A DNA stretch of 64,000 nt from Paraburkholderia bannensis NBRC 103871 (GTDB lineage Bacteria; Pseudomonadota; Gammaproteobacteria; Burkholderiales; Burkholderiaceae): assembly GCF_000685015.1 (NCBI RefSeq), contig NZ_BAYA01000018.1:62001-126000 (forward strand), read 5' to 3'. Shown here piece after piece: positions 16,195 to 24,823 of this stretch. Both the position numbers and the translations under genes were made by a program. Each line of letters opens with the position of its first letter. The first letter of the stretch is position 1. Under the pieces are notes generated by a model. That model had not been told where the DNA came from. It made no database searches and worked only from the letters and a program-made list of their open reading frames with translations.

Positions 16195-17487
16195 ATGGCC
16201 GATTTGTTCGCATCGCACGCGCCTACGCCGCGTACACCGCTCGCCGAAGCGTTGCGCCCCGCGACCTTCACCGACGTGATAGGCCAGGCGCATCTGCTCG
16301 GCCCGGGCAAGCCGCTGCAACGCGCGTTCGCAGCGGGCGAGGCGCATTCCATGATCCTCTGGGGGCCGCCCGGCGTCGGCAAGACCACGCTCGGGCGGCT
16401 GGCCGCGCAGGCGTTCGATGGCGAGTTCGTCGCGCTTTCCGCGGTGCTCGACGGTATCAAGGCGATCCGCGCCGCGCTCGAACGCGTGCAGGAAAACCGC
16501 CGCACGATTCTCTTCATCGACGAAATCCACCGCCTCAACGCGACACAGCAAGACGCCTTGCTGCCCTACGTGCGTGCGGGCCACGTGATCCTGATTGGCG
16601 CGACCACGGAAAATCCGAGCTTCGAAGTGAATCGCACCCTGCTCGCGCGCGTGCGGGTGCATGTGCTCAATGCGCTCGATGCGCGTGAATTGCGGCTGCT
16701 GTTCGAGCGCGCGCACGAACGCGCGCTTGCGGATCTCGACTTCGACGCGGGTGCCGTCGACGTGCTGCTGGGTTACGCCGATGGCGACGCGCGGCGGCTC
16801 CTGAACCTGCTGGAGCAGGTACGCACGCTCGCGACGGCCACGCGCACGCGCCATATCGACGAAGCGTTTGTTTCGGGTTTGCTCACACGCGGCGCGCGGC
16901 GCTTCGACAAAGGCGGCGAGCAGTTCTACGACCAGATTTCGGCGCTGCATAAATCCGTGCGCGGATCGAACCCCGATGCCGCGCTGTATTGGCTCACGCG
17001 CATGCTCGACGGCGGCGTGAAGCGCAGCTATCTCGCGCGACGCATTATCGCGATCGGCTGGGACGATATCGGACTCGCCGATCCGCGCGCGCTGCGTTAT
17101 GCGAGCGACGCCGTGAAGGCGAGCGAAATGCTCGGCGGCGAGGAAGGCGATCTGGCGCTCGCGCAGGCCGTGCTGATGCTCGCGTGTGCGGCGAAGAGCA
17201 ATGCGGGCGGGGTGGCGTTGTCGCTGGCGCGCGGGTTTGTCGCGCAGGACGGCGCGCGGCCGGTGCCAGGGCACTTGAGCGTTGCGGCGCAGGCGCTGGG
17301 CCGCTTGAGCGGCTATCGCAATCCGCACGACGAGGAGCAGGGTTTTGCGGCCGGGCAGCGATATTTCCCCGATGGCGTGAGGCAGCCGCATTGGTATCGG
17401 CCGGTTCTGCGCGGGCTGGAAGCGAAATTCGCTGACCGGCTGGACGGGTTGCGGGGAAGGGATGAGGACGCGTGGGAGGACGATTGA
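16195..17487 (+). CDS. rarA: Replication-associated recombination protein A (RarA/MgsA)
   Basis: A 430-residue AAA+ ATPase. The N-terminus has the family opening TPLAEALRPATFTDVIGQ, Walker A GPPGVGKTT (residues 57-65), Walker B ILFIDEIHRLN, sensor GATTENPSFEVN and an arginine finger in LLARVRVHVL. The C-terminal part (YDQISALHKSVRGSNPDAALYWL, then RYFPDGV and YRPVLRGLEAK) is the tetramerisation domain characteristic of RarA/Mgs1/WRNIP1, which acts at stalled replication forks. Length is normal. It sits 85 bases after the EF-G-like gene on the same strand. A hairpin lies at its stop codon. Confidence 0.93.
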   Translation: MADLFASHAPTPRTPLAEALRPATFTDVIGQAHLLGPGKPLQRAFAAGEAHSMILWGPPGVGKTTLGRLAAQAFDGEFVALSAVLDGIKAIRAALERVQENRRTILFIDEIHRLNATQQDALLPYVRAGHVILIGATTENPSFEVNRTLLARVRVHVLNALDARELRLLFERAHERALADLDFDAGAVDVLLGYADGDARRLLNLLEQVRTLATATRTRHIDEAFVSGLLTRGARRFDKGGEQFYDQISALHKSVRGSNPDAALYWLTRMLDGGVKRSYLARRIIAIGWDDIGLADPRALRYASDAVKASEMLGGEEGDLALAQAVLMLACAAKSNAGGVALSLARGFVAQDGARPVPGHLSVAAQALGRLSGYRNPHDEEQGFAAGQRYFPDGVRQPHWYRPVLRGLEAKFADRLDGLRGRDEDAWEDD

Positions 17488-17506
17488 GCGTATTGCTCAA
17501 TCGTTC
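17481..17506 (+). terminator. Possible terminator hairpin at the rarA stop
   Basis: Inverted repeat CGATTGAGC (17481-17489) and GCTCAATCG (17495-17503) with a GTATT loop, overlapping the rarA stop codon. The run after the stem (TTCCG) is poor in T, so this is a weak intrinsic terminator or only an RNA-stabilising hairpin. Confidence 0.35.
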
Positions 17507-17656
17507 CGACCCCACCGCTCAAATAACCGCATCGACATAACGCCCATGCAGCTTGCCGCATTGAAGAATCCATCGCGTCGTGCGTAATATACGTGCGATC
17601 ATATCGCTTCGATTCACGGATTGACTGACCGGCCGCTGCGGCCCGGAGACCCGACG

Positions 17657-18151
17657 ATGGATTTCGCGCCAACCGACGCCGCCCTGGCTAGCTCCAACGA
17701 ACAGGCAACTGCCCTGCTGCTCACGGGCCGTCTGCTGCGTCCACAAGCGCTGACGCTCGAAGCGTTGCGCGCGTTTCCGTCCGTGACCTGCGCGCCCTTC
17801 GACTTGCGCTGCTACACGACGCAGCGTTTTATCCGCACCGTCGAGCCGTATCGCGGCGTCCTGCTAACCGACCTGATCGAACATGCTGGCCTGCATTGCG
17901 AGGTTCACGGCGAGTTCAAACGGATGATCTTTCTCGCCATCGGCCACGACGGCTACGCCGTGCCGTTCACGTGGCACGAGTTGTTCAACTCGCCGGTGGG
18001 CAAGCAGGCGATGGTCGTGTACGAATGCGGCGGCACGCCCCTGAACGAGGAAGAAGGCGCGCCGGTGCTGTTTTCAGGTGCGGATCTCGTGCCCGCGCCG
18101 CGCCACGTCAAGCGGCTCGCGCGCATCGATGTGCGCGCGCTGACGGTTTAA
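17657..18151 (+). CDS. Small molybdopterin-dependent oxidoreductase-fold (sulfite-oxidase-type) protein
   Basis: 164 residues resembling a trimmed oxidoreductase molybdopterin-binding domain. LTGRLLRPQALTLEALRAFP, YRGVLLTDLIEHAG, IFLAIGHDGYAVPFTWHELF and GADLVPAPRHVKRLARIDV follow the order of that domain in SuxA/MsrP-type proteins. The usual cofactor cysteine segment is not obvious; the single candidate is in FDLRCYTTQRF. There is no Tat or Sec signal. ATG 17657 has GGAG about ten bases upstream and was preferred over the more upstream start. These short versions may bind no cofactor. Family call is moderate; activity unknown. Confidence 0.65.
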   Translation: MDFAPTDAALASSNEQATALLLTGRLLRPQALTLEALRAFPSVTCAPFDLRCYTTQRFIRTVEPYRGVLLTDLIEHAGLHCEVHGEFKRMIFLAIGHDGYAVPFTWHELFNSPVGKQAMVVYECGGTPLNEEEGAPVLFSGADLVPAPRHVKRLARIDVRALTV

Positions 18152-18163
18152 CCGGCCGCCCGC

Positions 18164-20575
18164 TCAGGCCAGCTCCACCGTCAACTTTCTCCAGCCGCCG
18201 TCGCGCGCATCGGCGACGATGCGCCCCGCGCCCAGTACGATCGCGCGTGTTTCGTGAGCGGGCAGATGGAGCTCGATCGTATCGGCGAGGAAGCGCTTGT
18301 CCCCTTCGCGTTCGACCGAGATCGCGAGCGTTTGCTCGCCGCTATGCGCGGCAATCCGCCATGTACCGCAAGCGCCGTCGCGCCACGCCTGGGTCTCGCC
18401 GTCATCCTCGATGTATTGCGCGCTTGTGTGGCCCTCGCCTGCCAACGGCGCGACGATAAATGCGCGACGATCCGCTCGCTGCCCGAAATGCTGCTGCGCG
18501 ACGTTGAGCGCAATCACGCCGCCTTCGCGAACCAGCATGACCGGCTTGTCCCAGGGCGCAGGCAGCGTCACGGTCTGGCCGCCGTCGAATGCAGCGCCGC
18601 TCCAGTAATCGACCCACCGCGCGCCCGCGGGCAGATACACCTGGCGCTCGCGCTGGCCCGCGTCCACGACTGGCGCGACCAGGAGCGACGATCCCAGCAT
18701 CATGTCGTCGCATTCGACATAACATTGCGCGTCCGCCGGGAACTCCGCGAAGGTGGGACGCAGCACCGGCTCGTAATTCGCGCTGGATTCGTGCAGCAAC
18801 TGATAGAGATACGGAATCAGCCGGTAACGCAGCTTCACGAGATCGGCGATGCGCGGCGTGAGTTCGGGATACATCCACGGCTCGTTGACCGTGCCGTCGT
18901 CGTTCCACGAATGAATACTGAAACGCGGCATGAACACACCGAACTGCACCCAGCGGATAAACAACTCCGGCTCCGGCGCCGGGCCCGCGAAGCCGCCAAT
19001 ATCGTGGCCGATATTCGACACGCCCGAGAGCGCGAGCCCCAGTCCCATCTTGAGGTTGTAACGCAGCGTTTCCCACGAGGTGGCGTTATCGCCCGACCAC
19101 GTCTGCACATAGCGATGCATGCCGACGCAACCCGAGCGCGACACCAGAAAAGGCCGCTTTGCTGGCGCATAAGCGCGCTGCGCATCGCGTGATGCACGCA
19201 TCATCAGCAAGGTCTGCAGCACCTTGGCCTCGCGCGCCGGAAATGGCTTGCCGAAGCCATGCGCGATTGCATTGGGCGTCCAGATTTCGAATTCGTTGTT
19301 GTCGTTCCAGGTCGAGGCAATGCCGTAGCGCAGCAGCGCATCGGTCACGCGTGCCTTCCACCACGTCACCGTGGCCGGATTCGTGAAGTCCAGATACGCA
19401 CCCACCTCGTCCCAGAACTGCACCCAGGCAGGCTCGCCATTGGACGCGCGAATTAACAGGCCCGCGCGCTGCGCCTGCTCGAATTCCGGATGATCGCGCA
19501 GCAGACACGGCTTGATATTCGCGCACAGTTTGACGCCGTGTTCCAGATAGCGATTGACGAAGCCCTCGACGTCGGGAAACTTCTCGCGGTTCCAGTTGAA
19601 CACATAGCGCTTGTCGTCAATCGATGTATAGCCCGACGACAAATGAAACGAATCGCACAGGATGTCGTGTTCTTCGCAGCGATCGGTGAACTCGTTCATG
19701 CGCGCCTGGGCGTCGGGCGCATCGGTATACGTCATCGTCGAGCCGGAATAGCCCAGGCCCCACTTCGGCATCAGCGCGGGGCGGCCCGTCATCCACGTAA
19801 AGCGGCGCACCGCGTCCAGCGGCGTGCCTGCGGACGCGATGAAGTAATAATCGAGGTCGCCATGATCGGCGATGAAGTGACGATAGTGGCCGTGATAATT
19901 GTCGAGCTCGCGGCCCATGTCGAAGGTGCAATCGGCAAGCGTGTCGTAGAACAGGCCAAAACCCGTTTGCATCTGCGCGCGCCACGTCAGATAGAACGGA
20001 ATGTGCTTGTAGAGCGGGTCGGTGGTCTTCGCGCTATAGCCCATTGCATCGACGTTGGTCATGCGAAAGGACTGATTGGCCCGGTCGAGCGCGCCTGCGC
20101 GTTCGCCCAGGCCCAGGTACATCTCGCCGGGCAGGCGGCGCACGTAGTGATAGACGCGCTCGTCCCACCAGCCGAAGTTATAGGCTTGCGTGGCGCGATC
20201 TTCCAGCGCCACACACCATTCGCCATCCTTATCGATTTCCCATGAACAGAAGCCGCCATCCAGTTTCACCGTCAGGCGGATCTTCGACGTACTCACGCGC
20301 ACGCAATCGGGCGTGACCTCGCTGGCGTATCGCGGCAGGGCAAAGCCCGCAAGATCGAGACGATCGCGGCCTTCGAGCGGCACGTCGTCCATGCCGGGCG
20401 CAATCGCCCAGCTGCGCGGGCCGCGCGCCTTGCCGTCGGGCAACACGCGCACCCGCACGATGTCCTCTTCGAGCACGAAGATTTCGAGCGTCGCGCCCTG
20501 CGCGCTTTGCAGCGTCAGGCGGTTGCGCACCTCGTCGACCAGCCGGAAAATTGGGCGATTCAATAGCGATGCCAT
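18164..20575 (-). CDS. Glycoside hydrolase family 31 (alpha-glucosidase/alpha-xylosidase type)
   Basis: 803 residues. An N-terminal beta-sandwich (to about 250) leads into the GH31 barrel: GLGYSGSTMTYTDAPDAQ, CDSFHLSSGYTSIDDKRYVFNWN, the nucleophile region TWNDNNEFEIW and the acid/base region YVQTWSGDNATSWETL. The C-terminal sheets hold SSLLVAPVVDAGQRERQVYLP. The acid/base and nucleophile aspartates are both present. No signal peptide, so it cleaves alpha-linked sugars in the cytoplasm. Last gene of an operon with the porin (31 bases upstream) and an MFS carrier, which together would pass an oligosaccharide through outer and inner membranes to this enzyme. Exact linkage specificity cannot be read. 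Confidence 0.9.
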   Translation of the reverse strand: MASLLNRPIFRLVDEVRNRLTLQSAQGATLEIFVLEEDIVRVRVLPDGKARGPRSWAIAPGMDDVPLEGRDRLDLAGFALPRYASEVTPDCVRVSTSKIRLTVKLDGGFCSWEIDKDGEWCVALEDRATQAYNFGWWDERVYHYVRRLPGEMYLGLGERAGALDRANQSFRMTNVDAMGYSAKTTDPLYKHIPFYLTWRAQMQTGFGLFYDTLADCTFDMGRELDNYHGHYRHFIADHGDLDYYFIASAGTPLDAVRRFTWMTGRPALMPKWGLGYSGSTMTYTDAPDAQARMNEFTDRCEEHDILCDSFHLSSGYTSIDDKRYVFNWNREKFPDVEGFVNRYLEHGVKLCANIKPCLLRDHPEFEQAQRAGLLIRASNGEPAWVQFWDEVGAYLDFTNPATVTWWKARVTDALLRYGIASTWNDNNEFEIWTPNAIAHGFGKPFPAREAKVLQTLLMMRASRDAQRAYAPAKRPFLVSRSGCVGMHRYVQTWSGDNATSWETLRYNLKMGLGLALSGVSNIGHDIGGFAGPAPEPELFIRWVQFGVFMPRFSIHSWNDDGTVNEPWMYPELTPRIADLVKLRYRLIPYLYQLLHESSANYEPVLRPTFAEFPADAQCYVECDDMMLGSSLLVAPVVDAGQRERQVYLPAGARWVDYWSGAAFDGGQTVTLPAPWDKPVMLVREGGVIALNVAQQHFGQRADRRAFIVAPLAGEGHTSAQYIEDDGETQAWRDGACGTWRIAAHSGEQTLAISVEREGDKRFLADTIELHLPAHETRAIVLGAGRIVADARDGGWRKLTVELA

Positions 20576-20606
20576 CTGGCGATTCCCTGGGATTGCTTCC
20601 TGATAG

Positions 20607-21806
20607 TTAAAACACCGTCGCGATGCCGAGCATCCCGACGAATTGCGAACGCGTGGACGAAGGCGTCGAATTCTGCGAATCGCCGACGTCCGGCACCGCA
20701 TCGACGACAGCGCCGTTCGAGTTAAGCGTCTGCCCGCTCGCGTGCTGCCACGCCTGCAAGGCGTAAAGCGTCGTGCGTTTGGACAGGTGATAAGCCTGTT
20801 TGAGCGAGACCTGCTGATAGCGCGCGGCGCTGGACACGCCGTTGGCCTTCGACGCGAGCGTCCACGCGTAGCCCGCCGCTACGTCGAACGCGGGTGTAAA
20901 TCGATATACGGCGTGTGCCGCGTAGGTGTTGAACACCGCGGTATCGCGGAAGGCCGAATAGCCTCCGGACAGATATTCGACGTTGGTATAGGTCAGCCCG
21001 AGCGTGAGATCGCCTGAGACCCACGTGCCTGCAATCGCGGCATTCTGCACGGCGCGCGCCGAGAGATAACCCGCATTGAGCGCCGATGTCGCGAACGACC
21101 CGCTCGCGCCGGGATCGAAATTCGCCGTGCGGCCCGTGTTGTTCATGCGCAGGAAACCTGCCGCAAGATTGATGCTGCCATTCGAGTAGCGCAGCGCGCC
21201 GCTCCACGTCTGCCCCGCGCCTACGCTGCCCGGAATGCCGCTCAAGCCGTACAGCGCGCTCGCGCTGAAACCCTGCCAGTTGGGCGACGTCCACGTGACC
21301 GAGTTATTGATGCGTACCGTCGTATCAAGACTGTCGATATCGCCGGGATGCGCGCCGGTCGCGCCGGTCAGATAGGTGCTGGACGCGAGCGGGCCGACCA
21401 GCAGGAAATACGGCGTGTACTGGCGGCCCATCGTGAGCGCGCCCCAGGTCTTGTTTTGCAGGCCCACGTACGCCTGGCGATTGAACAGCAGCCCCGACGA
21501 CGACGCCGTGCCGTTATTCGGATCGAAGCCCGCCTGCAAATCGAAAATCGCGCTCGTGCCGCCACCCAGGTCTTCCGCGCCCTTGAAGCCGAACTTCGAC
21601 GCATACAGATTGCCTTGCCGCAGATAGACGTTCGAATGGCCCTTCTGGTTGTTGACGTAGGCAATCGAATCGTCGAGCACGCCATAGAGCGTGACGCTCG
21701 ATTGGGCCTGTGCGCCGCTTGTGCCCATCAGCGCGCTCATCGATGCGCCCGCAACGATCAGTGTCTGGAGCGCCTTGCTGCGATACGAGAAGTATGAATT
21801 ATTCAT
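20607..21806 (-). CDS. Gram-negative trimeric porin (Burkholderia OmpC type)
   Basis: 399 residues. A signal peptide (ALQTLIVAGASMSALMGTSGAQA) is followed by the mature start QSSVTLYGVLDDSIAYV, a hallmark of betaproteobacterial porins. Alternating beta-strands, FGFKGAEDLGGGTSAIF, RQAYVGLQNKTWGALTMGRQY (strand 4 and loop 3 entry) and a C-terminal FVGMLGIATVF ending in Phe are all seen. The frame is open to 21887, but only ATG 21806 gives the signal peptide directly. It sits between the MFS and GH31 genes (37 and 31 bases), so it is a dedicated outer-membrane channel for this sugar operon. Confidence 0.92.
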   Translation of the reverse strand: MNNSYFSYRSKALQTLIVAGASMSALMGTSGAQAQSSVTLYGVLDDSIAYVNNQKGHSNVYLRQGNLYASKFGFKGAEDLGGGTSAIFDLQAGFDPNNGTASSSGLLFNRQAYVGLQNKTWGALTMGRQYTPYFLLVGPLASSTYLTGATGAHPGDIDSLDTTVRINNSVTWTSPNWQGFSASALYGLSGIPGSVGAGQTWSGALRYSNGSINLAAGFLRMNNTGRTANFDPGASGSFATSALNAGYLSARAVQNAAIAGTWVSGDLTLGLTYTNVEYLSGGYSAFRDTAVFNTYAAHAVYRFTPAFDVAAGYAWTLASKANGVSSAARYQQVSLKQAYHLSKRTTLYALQAWQHASGQTLNSNGAVVDAVPDVGDSQNSTPSSTRSQFVGMLGIATVF

Positions 21807-21843
21807 TTTATGTTCGCCTGGATCGTATGGAGTCCGATTCTTC

Positions 21844-23139
21844 TCAAGCCGCCGGCCGCGAAGCCGGCAACGCACTGCGTGCCTCACGCGTCTGCCCGCG
21901 TATCAGCAGGATCAGCAACGCGGCGCCGATCAGGTCGAATGCGCCCAGGCACGCAAACAGCGGCCCGAAGCCCACCTTGTCGGCCAGTGCGCCCACCACC
22001 AGCGAAAAACTCAGGCCGCCGATCCATGCCGCCATGCCGCCGAAGCCGCTGGCCGTGGCGACTTCGTCGGGATCGAAGACATCGGCGGAAAGCGTGTTGA
22101 CGAGCGTGGACAGCATCTGGTGCGCGAAGCCGCCGAGGCAGAACAGCGCAATCGCCATATACGGCGACGCCACGAGGCCAATGCACGCAGGCCCGATCAT
22201 CATGAACGCGCCCAGCACGACACCCGCCACACGAGACCACAGCAGCGGCACGCGAAAATAACGCATGAGGAAAGGCGAAAGATAGCCGCCGAGAATGCCG
22301 CCCAGATCCGCCGCGAGGAACGGCAGCCACGCGAACAGCGCGATCTGCTTGAGATCCATGTGACGTTCGGTGGCGAGATAGAGCGGAATCCAGAAGCTGA
22401 AGGTTTGCCAGGCCGGCTCCGCGAAAAAGCGCGGCAGCGCGATGGCCCAGAAACGGCGCGAGCCGAGAATGTCGAGCACCGGGCGACGGCCCACCGGCGC
22501 GACGCGCGCCTGGCCGCTTTCGATCAGGTTCAGTTCCTGCGGGGAAATGCGGGGATGCTGCGCAGGCGACCGATAAAGCACGTACCAGACGGCCGCCCAG
22601 ACGAACCCCAGCGCGCCGGTCGCGACGAACGCAGACTGCCAGCCGTAGCGCAGCGAGAGGAACACCACCAGCGGCGGCGCGAGCAACGCGCCCAGCGACG
22701 TGCCCGCATTGAAGTACCCCACCGCCACCGACTTCTGCTTGTCCGGAAACCATTCGGCGACGGCCTTCATGCCCGACGGAATCGCGGCCGCCTCGAACAC
22801 GCCCAGCAGCCCGCGCATCATGCCGAGCGAAGTCCAGCCCGTGGCGAAGCCGTGCAGCACGCCGGTGGCCGACCAGAGCATCGCGAACAGCGCGAAGCCG
22901 AGCCGCAGCCCGATCAGGTCGACGATGATGCCGCACACCGGCTGCATGATCGTGTAGCCCACCTGGAACGCGCCCACCACGTACGAATACTGCTGCGTGG
23001 ACATGTTGAGCTCGCCCTTGAGCTGCGGTGCGAGCACGCCGAGCGAGTTGCGCGTGAGGTAATTCATGATCGTGCCGATGCAGACCAGCGCGATGATCCA
23101 CCAGCGCAATCCTTTGATGCCTTTCGAGACTGCCTCCAT
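21844..23139 (-). CDS. MFS transporter, hexuronate/ACS-like sugar importer
   Basis: About 431 residues and twelve predicted helices. GTIMNYLTRNSLGVLAPQL in helix 1 and EAAAIPSGMKAVAEWFPDKQKS around helix 4 match the ExuT/GudP (anion:cation symporter) branch. The start at 23139 is favoured because GGAGACAGGCGGT precedes it; ATG 23154 in the same frame is possible and adds five residues. First gene of the MFS-porin-GH31 operon, so the transported compound is probably a glycoside or sugar acid released or accepted by the GH31 enzyme. No regulator is obviously linked; the nearest upstream is a MarR gene on the same strand. Confidence 0.85.
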   Translation of the reverse strand: MEAVSKGIKGLRWWIIALVCIGTIMNYLTRNSLGVLAPQLKGELNMSTQQYSYVVGAFQVGYTIMQPVCGIIVDLIGLRLGFALFAMLWSATGVLHGFATGWTSLGMMRGLLGVFEAAAIPSGMKAVAEWFPDKQKSVAVGYFNAGTSLGALLAPPLVVFLSLRYGWQSAFVATGALGFVWAAVWYVLYRSPAQHPRISPQELNLIESGQARVAPVGRRPVLDILGSRRFWAIALPRFFAEPAWQTFSFWIPLYLATERHMDLKQIALFAWLPFLAADLGGILGGYLSPFLMRYFRVPLLWSRVAGVVLGAFMMIGPACIGLVASPYMAIALFCLGGFAHQMLSTLVNTLSADVFDPDEVATASGFGGMAAWIGGLSFSLVVGALADKVGFGPLFACLGAFDLIGAALLILLIRGQTREARSALPASRPAA

Positions 23140-23479
23140 ACCGCCTGTCTCCATCTTGTTTTGATCTGTTACGTTGTCGTATGACTTTCTTTGCGAGAAG
23201 TATCGACGGCTTTAGCGTGAATGCGTGAAGCATCGCTTGGCGCTTTCAACGTGGGACTGATGCTATGTTCGCTTTCGAACTCAGTCAATAGGAGAAAGAC
23301 CCGTAAACGAACAAAAACGAAAACAGGGAGTGATCGAAGTTAAGTATGACGTCAGACATCTTAAAAGATTACCGGCGTCGATCTGATCCGATGGAATGCG
23401 CGCTAGCGGGTAAATGCGCCGTGAAACGGCGTTGGAAGTATCGCGCCGGAATTGGCAGTTAGTTGCAGATGTGCAGCAC
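23140..23479. other. Promoter/leader region of the sugar operon
   Basis: About 340 bases between the MFS gene and the MarR terminator, with no gene. A short inverted repeat CGCCGT-GAA-ACGGCG lies at 23417-23431 and could be a regulator site. No promoter elements were recognised with confidence. Confidence 0.3.
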
Positions 23480-23511
23480 AAAAAACGGTGCCATCGCTAG
23501 TCACCGTTTTT
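23480..23511 (-). terminator. Intrinsic terminator after the MarR gene
   Basis: Arms AAAAACGGTG (23481-23490) and CACCGTTTTT (23502-23511) around an 11-base loop, starting 19 bases beyond the MarR stop at 23530. With A and T tracts on both sides it can work on either strand. Confidence 0.75.
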
Positions 23512-23529
23512 CGGCCAGTGGCGCGCGGT

Positions 23530-24048
23530 TCAGTCGGGATCGCCCCGGCGCAACGGCGCGCGGCTCTTTTCGTTGTTGATGTGGACGAACTTCGCGAGCA
23601 GCGCGAGAAAGGTCTCCTGCTCGTCGGCGGACAGCGTCTGCATCATGCGCCGCCGCAGCTCGTGCACCGAAGGCACGAGGCTCTCCAGCAGCGCCGCGCC
23701 CGTTTCGCTCAGACGCAGCAGGCGCACGCGCTTGTCCTCGGGCGGCGTGATGCGCTCGATCCACCCTTTCTCTTCGAGGCGGACGGCGAGCGTCGCCGTG
23801 GTCGAATTGTCGAGCGCGCAATAACGCGCAAGCGTCACCTGATCGATGTCCGGATGATCCTGGAGAATGCGCAGCGCGCCATATTGCACCGGCGTGATAT
23901 CGGTGCCGAGCACGGTATGGAACATCGACACCGCAATCTGATGCGCGCGGCGGATCAGGTGGCCCGGTTGTTCGTAGAGATCGGTGGACAGCTCGTCTTT
24001 TTTCTTCTTGCGCGTCCGTGTCGCCGGCCGCGTTGCCGTACTGCTCAT
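23530..24048 (-). CDS. MarR-family transcriptional regulator (first paralogue)
   Basis: 172 residues with a Lys/Arg-rich N-terminal tail (TRTRKKKKDE). The MarR winged helix follows: ITPVQYGALRILQDHPDIDQVTLARYCALDNSTTATLAVRLEEKGWI and the wing TPPEDKRVRLLRLSETG. ATG 24048 has GAGGAC upstream. It is strongly similar along its length to the MarR protein encoded next to it (shared GHLIRRAHQIAV and SRAPLRR), so the two arose by duplication. Terminator after the stop. The target may be vanAB or the upstream sugar operon; nothing decides this. Confidence 0.85.
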   Translation of the reverse strand: MSSTATRPATRTRKKKKDELSTDLYEQPGHLIRRAHQIAVSMFHTVLGTDITPVQYGALRILQDHPDIDQVTLARYCALDNSTTATLAVRLEEKGWIERITPPEDKRVRLLRLSETGAALLESLVPSVHELRRRMMQTLSADEQETFLALLAKFVHINNEKSRAPLRRGDPD

Positions 24049-24160
24049 GGAATGTCCTCTGGTCGAACGGTGCTGCATGGGGCCGCTGGGCGAATGCCTC
24101 TACGCCCGCTTCTACGCCCGCTTCTTGAGCCAGGGATTTTAACGCATCGACTATGACGCT

Positions 24161-24643
24161 TTAGCCTGCCTGCGCCCGACGCAGCGGCGCTCGGCTCTGC
24201 TCGTTGTTCAAGTCGACGAATTTGCGCAGCAGGCGAATCAGCTCGCTCGACTCGGCGTCCTCCATGCCTTCGAACAAACCCTCCTGCATCGACTCGATCG
24301 ACGGCGCGAGCCTCATCAACAACGCTTCGCCTTCGGGCGTCAGCGAAAGCCGCCGCTGACGGCGCGCCAGCATCTCGCGCACGATCCAGCCTTTGGCTTC
24401 GAGACGCGCGGCCAGCTCCGCCGTCGTCGACGTATCGAGCGCCACGCGCTGCGCCAGGGTCACCTGATCGAGCCCGGGCGACTCGTGCAGCATGCGCAGC
24501 ACGGCGTACTGCACGGGTGTCACGTCGCGCCCCATCTTCTCCAGGAACAGCGCCACCGCAATCTGATGCGCGCGGCGGATCAGGTGGCCCGCGTCGTCGT
24601 ACAGGTCGATCGCGCGCGGGCGGTTTGCCTCAATCGTCGCCAT
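24161..24643 (-). CDS. MarR-family transcriptional regulator (second paralogue, divergent from vanA)
   Basis: 160 residues from ATG 24643; an ATG at 24658 in frame is an alternative and neither has a strong ribosome site. MarR fold: GHLIRRAHQIAVALFLEKMG (dimer helix), VTPVQYAVLRMLHES, VTLAQRVALDTSTTAELAARLEAKGWI (recognition helix), RRQRRLSLTPEG (wing). Vanillate operons are most often controlled by GntR-type VanR. Here a MarR protein sits divergent from vanA with a near-perfect palindrome between them, so it probably represses vanAB and is released by vanillate or a related phenolic acid. That assignment is inference from position. Confidence 0.85.
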   Translation of the reverse strand: MATIEANRPRAIDLYDDAGHLIRRAHQIAVALFLEKMGRDVTPVQYAVLRMLHESPGLDQVTLAQRVALDTSTTAELAARLEAKGWIVREMLARRQRRLSLTPEGEALLMRLAPSIESMQEGLFEGMEDAESSELIRLLRKFVDLNNEQSRAPLRRAQAG

Positions 24644-24717
24644 AAAAGGAACGTCCATGCGAATGCGTTACGGGAAAACCAGCATACCGCAGCGCTTGTT
24701 CATGATGGAATCGGTAA

Positions 24718-24742
24718 GTACACTGAACGTCATTCAGTATAC
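24718..24742. promoter_or_regulatory. Candidate MarR operator in the vanAB promoter
   Basis: Inverted repeat GTACACTGAA (24718-24727) and TTCAGTATAC (24733-24742) with a five-base spacer; nine of ten positions pair. It lies in the 180 bases between the divergent MarR and vanA genes, where a repressor would block both promoters. Binding is inferred. Confidence 0.6.
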
Positions 24743-24823
24743 GGAATGATGAATCGGTCGTCGCGCGACCTTCGATTCGCCATTCCCCGCGCGAAGACAA
24801 ATCCATCCCCAAGGAGACGCAAG

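Noticed and set aside
14217..16538. 773-codon open frame on the minus strand opposite the EF-G-like gene
   Set aside because: It mirrors the codon-position GC bias of the true gene; the plus-strand frame has complete EF-G motifs.
16195..17487. Clamp-loader subunit (DnaX) instead of RarA
   Set aside because: The C-terminal RYFPDGV and YRPVLRGLE features and length are specific to RarA.
21691..23184. 497-codon plus-strand frame opposite the MFS gene
   Set aside because: Arg/Gln/His-rich shadow; MFS motifs and signal order lie on the other strand.
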